Shown here piece after piece: positions 36,611 through 48,300 of a stretch of 64,000 nt of DNA. The stretch is from Sindora glabra (taxonomy: Eukaryota > Streptophyta > Magnoliopsida > Fabales > Fabaceae): assembly GCA_020226215.1 (NCBI GenBank), contig CM035236.1, forward strand, positions 62,956,268 through 63,020,267, in the 5' to 3' direction. The notes below the pieces were generated by a model. It was not told where the DNA came from. It saw nothing but the letters and a program-made list of their open reading frames with translations, and made no database searches. Within the stretch, counting starts at the first letter, position 1. The number at the start of each line of letters is the position of its first letter. Position numbers and translations under genes: made by a program.

Positions 36611-39600
36611 TGGTAATCATTTTATAAAACCTTAAATAAAGAAAGAAATTTCAAGAAGGAATTTTGACTATGAATCTCCTTAACAGAAACCTAGTAAGAT
36701 AATCGGAAGAAGTTTAAGTAATTCATAAAGATAGTATAGAGATTATCTAGCTAGAATTTTTGTAGAAAATATATTAGACACTAGTATATGTCAAAATAGT
36801 ATTAAAAACCTAACACTAAGTTTGGAAAATTTATATAAAACCCTAATAAGAAATTAAAGGTCTAGGTAGCCCAAAAATCTAAAGATTAGGCTCAAAATTG
36901 AAATAAATCATCTTAGTTTATTTGGGCTATTTTGACTCAAATTTTTTAGGACCAAATCTGATTTTAGAAGTCAAAATAATAAAAATAATAATGAGGTCTA
37001 AACAAAGCCCAAGCTTGTAGAGAAAGCCAATGGTAATTAGGAAAATAAATAAAAACTAGAAGCATTTGTTAGTGTTTATTTTTAGACATTATATTTGGCA
37101 AAATTTAAGTGGATTATGAGAAAATTATCTTTTAAATTTTAAGCCTAAATAACCATGTATCATGTGCCAATTATTACTAAATTTTTACAAAAATAAAATA
37201 AAATGATATGGAATAACTTATGAAGAAAGCGTAGATTAGGGTTTATTTAAGGCTTCTAGGGTCATTTTATCACCAAAAAAAAATCTACTCTTTACAGCCT
37301 CAAAACTATGCTCCCTTAGGTTTTTTCAAGTGGGATTTTCAATTCTTCGATAATTCCCAAAAGGTTCTCCAAGTAATTCCATTTAGTTCTTGCAAGGTAA
37401 CCTAGGTTTCCCTTCATCTCCTTCAAGTTTTTATGAAATTTTTTCCAAAGGTTCTAAAACTTGGTTTATTTTAGTGAATTTGATACTTTAAGAGGTCTCT
37501 AAAAAGTTAAAGAATCAAGAATTTGAGGTGAGTGATAACTATCTCTTGTTCCTTTGAGTTTTCTCATGAAAGATGAAAAATATGATGATATATGCTATTA
37601 TATGTATTAAGCTGATTTGTGGTGCTATATGATTTAGTTTTGGCATTATAATGTTGATATAATGACATGACATTGATATTTTAGTGTCAAAATTGGTTGG
37701 ATAGGATCCATTAAGTTTCCATAAGAGATGATAATAAAGTTTTTGTTAAATTTGAAAATAAAACTTTCAAGGGAGAATCATAGTATGTTTTTTATTACTC
37801 TTTGGAATCTAGATTTAGGAATTGCTAAAATTTTAATTTTTAGTATTTTAATATTACAAATAGTGTTAGGATAGATGTAAAAAAATTGAGAATTTTTGAA
37901 AAATTTTAGAGATATGAAAAGTGAATTTTTATGAACTTTGGTTATAAAAGTTCAAAATAGAATTCTGGTCTCTATGTTTTGAAGTTTTTGTAATAATTTG
38001 ATTGAGAAAAATTAAAGGAATTAATATTCTTTAATTATTAACATGTTAGTAAGATGGTATAAAAACGTAATTGAAATTGAATTGGATACCAAGAAGACTC
38101 CTTTTTCACAACTCCAAAATTACTTAAATTTGGCAACTTTGTGTATTTGGTTCTATATGAGTAGTAACAATGTGATGTTTTTGTAAAATAATTTAATTTT
38201 TCCATTATTTAACATGTTATAAATGGTATATAAAAATTTGATAATGATTAGAAATTATTTGAATGTTGAAAAGGGACTTTTGTTACAACTACTTATGTGT
38301 TGTCCTATTTTAAAATTCATAATTTTGATACTATGTGAACAATGTCCAAGAATGAGAAAATTGTAAAAAAATTAATTTTGATGATTAGTAATATGTTAGA
38401 AGCATTAGATGAAACTTCAGTAAAAATTTGAATTGATTTAGGAGCTTAAAAGGCACCAAACAATGAAAGTATTCATACTATCTAGCAAGTTAAATATTTG
38501 ATTATTCTTATTAAGAAATGTTGTATAAAATTAAAGTTTATGTGTTTAAGATGGAAAGGTTGTAAAACAACCTTGGATATAATGATATATGATGATGAAA
38601 TTTAAGTACTTAAGAATGGCAAATTTTGTTAACAAAACTCTTTTAGTATAGTTGGTATTTAGATCATATCCAATAAAATAAGTAATTGATGTTACAGCTA
38701 ATATCTTATCATTGCTCATCATGAATATGATTTATACGAGGACTTATGTATCTTTCACAAAAAACAAAAAGCATGGTAAGGGCTGGAAGGATAAAGTTTT
38801 TGCCTTATGCCTAGGGTGGCAGGCATAAGGCTGGACTAAGATATAAAGTGAAACCTACATATTAAGTATAGCCATTCTCTTTAACAAACTTAATAAATAA
38901 GAGCTACAATAAGTACATAAGTGTTTTTATGACTTATTATGCACTATTATATATACTTGATCTTTTATGGTGAAAGCTCTCTAGAAAAGGTAGCCATTCA
39001 CTAACTATTTCAATATTCACACTCTTTCTATTAAATTTTATTTATAGATATAAAGTATGAATCCTACAAGGATGATTGACACCTATATAAAAACCTTCCT
39101 TTCACTTTAGGAAACCTTCCAAATAATATTTTGTTGTAAACTACAAGTGTTTGTGATAGGCCTTTAAGTAAACTATATTGTAAAGTTTAGAAAAAATTTT
39201 GAGTCAAAACCTTTCCAAGCCAATCCTGTTCAACAAATCCATTCATCGAAAAGCATAGCTAGTAATTGTATCTTGGTGAATATGCTAACTTCTCCTTCTT
39301 CCTTATCTATGGAATTAAACCTTGAAGAAGACAATGAATGGAAACACATTGTTCCTAATCAAAGGTTCTTCCTTTTGAAAGAATTTATGAATAAAGTTAT
39401 GTTTTCAAAAATTTTGTACTTTTGTATAAAATTCTTTAGCATATATAAATTATGTTTTGAACTTCCTTATGCTCATGCAAGTAGTAATATTCTCTATAAA
39501 TGCTTATTTATACTCTTAGCAAAGTTAAGAAAGTAGATGATTTAAAGTGTCTTAGAAGCTTCTAAGGGTAGCTAGTTAGTATATTAATACTAGTTAGGTG

Positions 39601-39641
39601 TCTTTACACTGATCATAGTATTTAAGAATCAGGTCATGACA
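36611..39641 (+). mobile_element. LTR-B copy 3, solo LTR inside the Tat 3' LTR
   Basis: The end, CATAGTATTTAAGAATCAGGTCATGACA at 39614-39641, matches the LTR-B end in copy 2 (ATAATACCTGAAAATTAGGTCGTGACA). Inside it shares GCCTAGGGTGGCAGGCATAAGG (38810-38832) and ATGGTGAAAGCTCTCTAGAAAAGGTAGCCATTCAC (38969-39003) with copy 2, and GAGGTGAGTGATAACTATC at 37525 with the leader of the other copies. The start is blurred (near TGGTAATCATTTTATAAAAC), so the 36611 boundary is approximate. CTATATAAAAACC at about 39090 is a possible LTR TATA box. The 87-codon frame at 39273-39536 is inside the LTR. Confidence 0.6.
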
Positions 39642-40460
39642 TATTTAGCTTAAGGCAAGAGCCTCTTTAACTATGGAAAGTGGAGGTCTCCCTCTCTACC
39701 CACAGAGAAGTCCTCTAAGGACAGGCTAATTAGATCAGAATTACAACCTAACCTATAATACATAAAAGCATTAATCATATCACACCGAAGCCTCCTTACT
39801 ATAGGCCCTCTGTATTGAAGAAGCAAGAGAGTTGTAGTGATTCTCACCCCTTTATTCAAATAACCCTCCCATCATACCCCCACAAAATCACATTTATCAA
39901 TCCCTATCCATTACTATAATTATCCCATCATATTATCTACTACTCCTTATTAATTATCATCCTATCATAATTATCCCAATATCATTTATATTATTATCAT
40001 ATATCCCATGATGTGAGTAACCCTAATCCAAGCCAATTGATTATTATTTACTCCCCATGCTATCTCCCCCTCTCATCTTTTATAAAACATCAACTTTCAC
40101 CTAACTAAAGGCATCAAGAATTCATCGCATAAGGCTTTTATTGCCTTGCTAAAAAAATAAGTTCTCATTCTTTCTTTCCTTAATCCCCTCATAATGATCC
40201 TAATATTATTCATATCAATCATCATATATCCCATGTTATGATTAAGCCTAATTCATGCTAATGGATTACCACATACTCCTCACGCCTTATTCTCCTCTCA
40301 TTATCTATAAAAACCCTACTTTCCTCCATTTAAAAGCATCAAGAATCTTTGCATAAGGCTTTCTTTACTTGGCTAAAATACTTTAAAAAAAATTCTTCTT
40401 CTTTTTTCTCTTAAGCCATTCTTAAAGACTTCATTATGCTACTTATACTTCCAATCCTTA
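39642..40460 (+). repeat. Tat 3' LTR, right part with duplicated promoter block
   Basis: It is homologous to the 5' remnant at 22850-23220. It contains a block of about 225 bp in two copies, 39966-40189 and 40190-40413. Each copy has CATAATKATCCYAAT, ATCATATATCCCATG, TACTCCYCA, a TATAAAA box (40081 and 40306), and AAAGCATCAAGAAT...GCATAAGGCTTT. The TATA boxes followed by CTTT and CT-rich leader fit the U3-R region of a plant LTR. The right end is not clean. Confidence 0.6.
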
Positions 40461-42749
40461 CCTTAAGAATCAACAGAGTAATATCAAAATGATAATCATA
40501 TGCAAACACAAGATGATGAAAGACCTATATGAAATATCCTTGAAATTATTGGGAAGAAATATTTTCCTATCGAATTAAATAATCACACATAATTAAGAAC
40601 AATTATACTCCCCTAGTCAAAAGTAGATTTGTGTGAAAATATCAAGTCCAATAGAGGATGAGTGCTTTACAGTGAGCCAAGTTTATTTGAGAAAATTTTG
40701 TGAAAGATAAAATGCAAAATGATGAGACAACATACTTTAACATGAAAAATCCTTCAATTTAAAAAAAATGACACATATAAAAAGAAGTTTAATATAACAT
40801 TATGAGAACTAAATAATTTACATAAAGCTTTAAATCATAATTGATAGCTCCTTTACTATTATTTATATATTTCTGTTAAATCTTAATAAGGATTCTCAAA
40901 TAATTCTAATAAATCTCACAAAATTATTTTTTTCTTAATCCCCTATCCAATATAAATATGTAAGCCAAAATATTTGTTTTGCAATTGTAATATTTCTCTA
41001 ATGCAAAAAAAATATAACTTAAAATGAAAGGTGACCTACAATAGAAAACTACTAATATTTTATAAATTTGAAATTAGAGTCAAATTCTAACCATTTCTAA
41101 CTTGGCATAAGCACCACTATTTCAATGTTCAAGCTTTCCTCCCTATTGTTGATCAAGTAATTAAGGGAGCCAACCATGAGAATCATTCTATTATCATTGC
41201 AATTTCTCTAAATCACAACGCAACAATCTTATAGTTAAGTAATTTCACCTAAATTATGTATTACATATATCACCAAAATATGTCCAAAATCTCCTTTTAT
41301 GCACCATATTCTTATATCATCTTCAATGATCATCAAGTATTGCATGTGAACACTTCCCACTAACTATATTTTCAAAATACACACATTACAATTACACTCA
41401 CGCTTTCTTAGCATTTTTGTATATTTCTTAAATCCTTTTTCTCAATCAATTGCAACTCTCGCTTGTTTCTCATATCTTCTTTCACAATCAATTGCAACTC
41501 TAACTATTGCTTGGGTCAAAACAACTATCCCTAATGTATCATCATCATAACTTAAATGCAAAATTAAACTCACTTTGGTATTAATTATTGAAAGAAGTAC
41601 TCCCTGTTAAACCAAACAATTAGACATTAGAGCATAAACACAATTTAACATGAAAAATCACTTGATTTAAGAAAAAACAAACATAAATTAATGTGATAAG
41701 ACACTTAATTTAATTTTTTTTTAAAAAAAAAAAAGCACCCATCTCAGCTTTAGAATTACTGTCCTTTAATGTTTTGCCCTTTATACTTGATTCTTTGCCC
41801 ACTTTACTCAATTGGTACTTGAATCTTTGTTCATTAAGCTTCAAATATACAATTGAAATATATCTTATATAGTTGACATGCAAAATATCTCTAGCACTCA
41901 ATAAAAATTAGGATAAATTACTCTCTTCTCCTCAAAAGTTTTATTTAAATATACACTCATTCTCTCATTTTTCAAAATTGACTTAAATTACCCTTATATT
42001 TTATATTTTATCAAACTCCCTACCTCTTATAGTAACTTTCCGTTAATTTCATGAATGTTTGATCAATTTAAATGGTCAATATAAACTTTTTTCAAAGTAT
42101 GATTACAATTTTGCCCTTATAAATTAGGGATTTGAAGATTGGTTTTTGAAGAATTTTATTTTTAAAAAAAAATTTTGCTTAAAATTTAAAGGCATGGATA
42201 AAATATTAAAACGCTAAAGCTCAACTGGTGTTTATTCTATTTACAAAGTAACGTTTTAAATGCAAAATTGAAATGTAGCATCATGGCATCCCAAATACTT
42301 TAGCTTTCTTTTATAACATGCCATTTAGTTTTTGCATTAAAAATATTATTCTATAACGTTTTACTTGTTTTTAAGTTATAAAAATGATTTTTTTAAAAAT
42401 AGCACCAAGATAAATAATAAATCAATTTTACCTATTATTTATTACTAAAAATAAGTAAATAAATTTTAAAAATTATGATTATATGTAAATGAAAGTAACT
42501 TGATACATAGTAACACTATAATATCAGTACAGTTTTTAAACAAAACAATATTTATCATTAAATTAACATAATTATCATAAACATTTGAACTTGGTGATGG
42601 AAGAATTATGTGAATTAAATCCATATGAGTGAAATTTTTCAGTAAATTAAATTTGTTTTAAAACAGTGACCATCTTAAATAAATTCAAATTTAATATCAA
42701 TAATAATGATATAGTAGCCTATTAAATAATATTATTTGCACTTTCCATT
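40461..42749. other. A+T-rich intergenic DNA, no gene seen
   Basis: No recognisable coding domain or RNA gene. Short frames, such as 63 codons at 41710-41901 on the minus strand, end in poly-lysine from an A-run and are not genes. A near-perfect T9-A12 block lies at 41717-41738. Confidence 0.5.
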
Positions 42750-43146
42750 ACTCATTCTTTCTTCATTTTCTTTTCCATATAAAAAAATTAAGATAATTTA
42801 ACTAATTTTTTTATAAATCCAAATGGATTTTCTTTTTTTGATATGGAAAGGAGAGTGAGAGAAAGTTAACATTTAAGAATGCAAGTAGTTTTATTCTAAT
42901 CTATTTCAATATCTTCATAAATTCAAACTAGTAATTTTTAACACTCATTCTCCTTTTTTTTTCTTTTCCATATCAAAAAGAGTAAGATGATTTAACTTCT
43001 TTTTTTTAACATAATCCAAATGATTTTTTTTTTGTTGATATGAAAAAGGAAGTGAGAGAAAGTGAAAAGTAGAAAGTGGATAATTAAAAGTGCAAATAGC
43101 TTTGTTCTAATGTGTTTCAATACTTTCATAAATTCAAACTAGTAAT
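42750..43146. repeat. Two tandem foldback units of about 190-205 bp
   Basis: Unit 1 (42750-42936) and unit 2 (42943-43146) both run ACTCATTC...CTTTTCCATATMAAAAA, TTTAAC, CCAAATG, TTTTTTGATATGRAAA, GWGAGAGAAAGT, GTTCTAATSTRTTTCAAT, then CATAAATTCAAACTAGTAAT. Within each unit TTCCATATCAAAAA and TTTTTGATATGGAA are inverted, so each can form a hairpin with A/T-rich arms. This is a MITE-like or foldback repeat duplicated in tandem. Confidence 0.7.
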
Positions 43147-45348
43147 ACAATAGTCAATTTTAGTATTTTTCATAAATTTAAATTTATTGTCAAGTGTTTT
43201 TTCCTAAGTGACATATAATGTTACTTAAAAGATTTATCTTCCTCCACATCCTAAGGTCGATTCCAGAACCTTACATGCATGCATCTAATAGTTTGGTCAC
43301 TCCTATTATTAGTAAAAAATATAAATTAATAAATTTATTGTCCATACTAGTAATACAATAACATAATTTATTATTTTGTCAATTTAATTTTTTTAGTATA
43401 TAACCATCCGGTATCCAGATACCACATTAGGTACCGACTAATTTTCAAATTATTCCTCAGTAGGAAGAGATTTGCCGCCCAATGTGGTCCTATTTTGTCA
43501 ATTTAATGGTAATGGATTTTTATAATCTAGCTTAGAGAATACATACATAAATAAACTCTATATAAAAAATCAAAATAGTCTATTTTGAACATTATTACTA
43601 CTTTTTCATCTATTTTTGTTTCCTTTTTTAAATTATGCATTTTATTTAAAATAAGAAGGAAATTGAATTGCACATTTACAAACATCTCTCAATCTCTAGG
43701 AATTAGGTTTTTTGACTTCTCTCTACCAAATGGTCTGATGCAATAGAGCTTTTATTTATAGGAGAGAATATGACAAACTACTAACACAATGGTGTACTAG
43801 TTCTATTAAATTTGATCATATATTAATTTTATTTTTTTTCTCAAAATCAAATTTGAAATATTACATTATAACATATTAATAATCAAATACCACTGCATCA
43901 GTGATACACTATAATTATATCCTTTAATTAATTTATTTCTTGAGATATAAATTAAGTAGGGAAAGATTTCGATAGACTATTGATGCAATAGTGTATTGAT
44001 GTACCACCATGCTTAACTGCATATTAAATTTACATTTTTCTAAAATCAAATCTTACATGTCATACAAGTATTGATATGCCATTATATCTAGGGGTAGTAA
44101 TTCGTATTATTTAGATTAATTCGTTTATTAAATATGTCAAAATGGATTATTCATCTAACTTATCTAAGAATTTCAATTAATAAAATTTATATTAAAAAAT
44201 TATTTATTAAATTTAATTATTTACTATTTTTATAAAAATATTTTTAATTATTAATAAAATACTATTTTAAACTTTTATTATTATTTTATTAAAATAAAAT
44301 TTTTATATTTTTATTATATATACCTATTTATAATTTAATTTTTAATTATTTATTAAAAAATATTTTCAAAAATTTAATATAAATTCTTAAATGAATTAAC
44401 ATGTTAATTTGAATTTTAAAACACATATTATATTTGTGTCAAGTTATTATATTATATCATAAATGCCTAATCCAACTGTATCATAGAATTTCCCAATCAA
44501 GCATTCTCTTATAGCCAAACATGTAAAGCAACACCATAAAAATATAAATATGAACAATAAATCTAAAACAAATCAGAAAACTAGCAAAATAAAAATTGGC
44601 AATAAAAGTCAAGCATAACTTGTCCACATTTATAAAAAAAAAAAAAAATAGAAAAGGGAAGTTTCACTAACTACGAAATCTACATTAGCAATTGAACAAC
44701 TTTCTCCTTGATTAGGAATGTGAGATGAAAATGATAAGCTTGCAAAAATGGCTCACGAAAATTAAAAAGGATATTTTCGATGCAGGGGCCAAAGACTTCT
44801 CATTGCATTTCGTAAATTACAAAAGACTATACGTCCATTTATGACAAGTTGTAACAGAATTCATCACCATCACTTATAACGTACATCTTGGCCAATTTTA
44901 AAAAATAAGGCAAAGGGGATAAATTTACGTCAAATTTTAATGTGAGAATAAAATTACTACCATCTTCTAACTTGAATAAAATTTAGTCACTGAATACGAT
45001 TTAGTAATTAAAATTTTGAAAAAGTACATTAAATAACTGCCATTCAAACTTCTTTACCATCAAACAGTGTCATAATGTATAAAACCTTGACGCGAGAAGT
45101 ATGTACAAACTCATTCATAATCCCTCGATAGTTTTGCAATACTAGGGCACTGAAATGTCTGCACCAACTTAGATATGCAATAATAGTAACTATCAAATCT
45201 AGGTAATACTCAAATACTAATAGAAATACTAAATTACTGAGGAAACAGAGAGGAAAAAAAATTAAATACAAAAATTAAGAGGATGAGGGAAAAGCTAGAG
45301 TGGAATATGCAGATAAAAGTTAATATATATAATCTACTACATTGGACA
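43147..45348. other. A+T-rich intergenic DNA downstream of the GARP gene
   Basis: No gene recognised. A locally GC-richer island at 43405-43490 contains CCGGTATCCAGATACCACATTAGGTACCG, in which GGTATC and GATACC are inverted; it resembles a fragment of a dispersed repeat. Two related blocks of about 100 bp around 43760 and 43965 share MTRATGCAATRGTGTA-type words followed by ATTAAATTT...AAAATCAAAT. The minus-strand frame at 45044-45271 lacks domain features. Confidence 0.45.
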
Positions 45349-48300
45349 TTAATTGCCACATAGAGCTATAGAGAGGTCTAAGCTAATTTTATCTTTGGCA
45401 GCAGAAGAACTAGAACAGTCTTTGTAGCTATTCAGCTTGGGGCTTGATGAGATTGCTTCACTCATCTCACTGAACCAAGAGCCATTGTTTGAAGGATTGT
45501 GCAATGAGAGTGATAATGACAATTCCTGCCCTCTTGCTTCTTCATCTTCTTCATTTGCTCTGTCGATATTTTCATTCTTTTGCAGTGAAACGGTGTGCCT
45601 CTTGTCATCATCTGATTTGCCAACCTGTAAGGCCAGTTGCAAAGACAATTAAATAAGAAATGCATTTGTTTTCGAGGGAATTACTTTCAAGATATATGCA
45701 TAAGGGTTGGAAAATATGTCGCAATATTCATTTTTTGAGGAATCTTTTTTTTTATTCATACACCAAAGCTTCATCCTATTGTCTGGTTATGAACTTGGAT
45801 TATTTACAACCCCTTGTGTTTAATCGAAGAAAAAGTACTACTAAATTTGTAGAAATGTGTCAACTTGGATTGAGCTTTTATTTTAGAATTTACTTTTTTT
45901 TCCTTCTTTTTAATTATGTTCATATTATGTTAAAGAATGTAAATTTAATGTGTGATAAAATCTAATCATATATCAACACACGATTATGTCAATAATGTAT
46001 CAAAATTTCTCTAAAGAAGAAAAATTCTATGATAAAATCTAAATTCTTTATTCTAAAATTCCATTTATATTGGAAGGTGGATTGGACATGATGAGCAGTA
46101 ACGATAGCTGACAATGGTGGATTTTAATGATTACCAACGGTTGTTGCAAATGGTAATCACGGAAACACGTGACAGATCAAGAAAGTAAGTAATGGGGGTA
46201 AAAAAAAGTTACATAAACAAATTTCTAATTCTATTATTTAAGGAGAAAGTTATATTAACAAATTTTCTGACAAAATAAACAATTTTCTAGCAAAATAGAG
46301 CCTAGAACATCTTGACGTAAGTAAGGAATTATATTTTTTTGGGGTCATCGATAGGGGAGTTATATTTTCACTAGTAACGTAGACACCTGACACAAGTTTA
46401 GGCGAAGTCTCCTTAACTTTCATCCCAAAACTTAAAAAAATTGCAAAATTTCTCCTACTTTTTTTGTAGTTTTTTTCTTTAAATAAATTATAATTTTCCT
46501 CCAAAAAAAATAGATTTTCATAAACGATCTTGATAAATATTTCAAAGCCCCCAACACTTATTCTAGCTTCACCCCTAATACATGTTCCCTGTTTTTCCTC
46601 ATTCATGTTATTTCTGTCCGTAGAAAGCGCGGAACTAGTTTTATGCGTAGTTAGTGTCAATATAACGGCATCACTGCAGCATTAATAATAAATCCTTTGA
46701 ATAGATTTTTTTTTTTTTTTGGTGTATTTCTTTTGGAGTTGAGGAGAGGAGGGGATTTGAGGTATATAGTTTTATTGGTGAAAAGGACATGTAGCATTTA
46801 ACGAGGCATTGTCAGTGCAGAGGGCACCATGGCCCCATGTAAACTTCCATTTTTGACTAACCACAAGTCTCAATTATTAATAATTAAGGTAGGACCGCTG
46901 AACGCATAGAAGTGTACCAAATTAGCTTCCACATTCAGCATTTCATCAGCTTTCAATTGATTTTAAATAATTTTTACGATCAATTTATTTAATAAATAAC
47001 TATTTCAATTAATTTATTGATCATCAAACAATCATTTTAAAAAAATTAAGAATAATAATTTTTTAAAACAGTTTATTTACATTTTGTGTAAAAAATCCTT
47101 TGCCTATAATTATACAATTTTTTTATATTTCCATATTTCATAAATAAGAAAATACTAAATTATAATTATTTATTCTTAAATAAAAACCAAATAAAAATAA
47201 TAAATTATATTAAAATATTTACATAATAATAAAAAATTATATAATAATATCTTTTCTATCAAATTATATTAAAAAAAGAATATTAAAAAAGAATATATAT
47301 TTCATATCATAAAAATAATAGCCAGTATACTGACAAATTATTAATAAATGATATCTTTTGAATTAAAGAAACAATACATTTTAAGGAAGAAAATAATAGA
47401 ACAATATTATTTATGAAAAACATAATTTTTTATACTTAAAATGCATAATTTATCAACATTTTTAATTTTAACGATAAAGACATAAATTTTAAACTTAATA
47501 TTGAATACAATTACAAAATAAATGTTAATAGTTAATTAGTCTATCTACTAAAATATTTCAAATATTTCTTAATTAAAAATAATTGTTTTTTAGAAAAATA
47601 ATAAATTATAATGATATATTTTTTTTCAAAAAATAATATAATAAATGATATATTATACCTTAAAATATTATTAAAGTAAAAAAATATTCAAATAAATTAT
47701 AAAATATATATATACTCTTATATATTATTTTATATACAAATAATTAATAATAATAATTCATTTTACTACATATCTTTATATAATTAATACTATTAACTGA
47801 TCAAATCAATTAATATAATTAATTATCGATCGTAAAACATTAACCAATTTTATCCAGACTGCAACCTGTCACATTTTGGAGGATAACTCAAGACACATTA
47901 TTCTTTAGATGCTACATGAGAAATGATAATTTCTCATCCTATCTAGTTCAAATATAAGTACCAAGGTGTGAGTACTAATAATTAGAATAATGTTTCTTTC
48001 ACTCTATTGCACTTACTCCTTTCTCCCTCTCTCCACAAATTATAATTTCATGAACACCATCAACTAGAGTAAATAATCACTCCCTCTGTTCACTCCCCTT
48101 TTCATAAGCGCACTAAGTATTTCCCTGATAATTACAAGGCTTTTCAAAGAACCAACCTTGAGAATAAAGTGGGGAAAAAAAAGTGCAGAATAGAAAGAGC
48201 AGCTGTAACAAAAGATAAAGGTAGTCCAGTATCACCGAGTTTCCAAAAGCAAGTAGAAATATTAAATAATATTTAAATTCCAAAAGAGTCGATTACGAAC

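Larger units (their letters stand above)
22850..40460 (+). mobile_element. Large dead Tat-like Ty3/gypsy retroelement
   Basis: A 5' LTR remnant (22850-23220) and a 3' LTR (about 36400-36610 plus 39642-40460) share long similarity. Between them lie, in order, remnants of gag, protease, reverse transcriptase, RNase H and integrase on the plus strand. An antisense ORF with a plant mobile domain follows. Integrase after RNase H places it in Ty3/gypsy; the great length, long 3' region and antisense extra ORF point to the Tat group. All frames have many stops. Three later insertions interrupt it: a CACTA-like element (29.1-31.9 kb), repeat E3 (34.3-34.9 kb) and a solo LTR-B (36.6-39.6 kb). Without them the element would be roughly 11 kb. 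I did not find a clear primer binding site. Confidence 0.65.

Noticed and set aside
45437..45652. Plus-strand 71-codon serine-rich frame
   Set aside because: Antisense of the last exon of the GARP gene, which splices in frame to the upstream exons and carries EAR-like motifs.
46250..46660. 136-codon minus-strand frame as a separate gene
   Set aside because: It lies in intron 5 of the GARP gene, has no known domain, and overlaps a decayed repeat end (TAGGGGTGAAGCTAGAATA).
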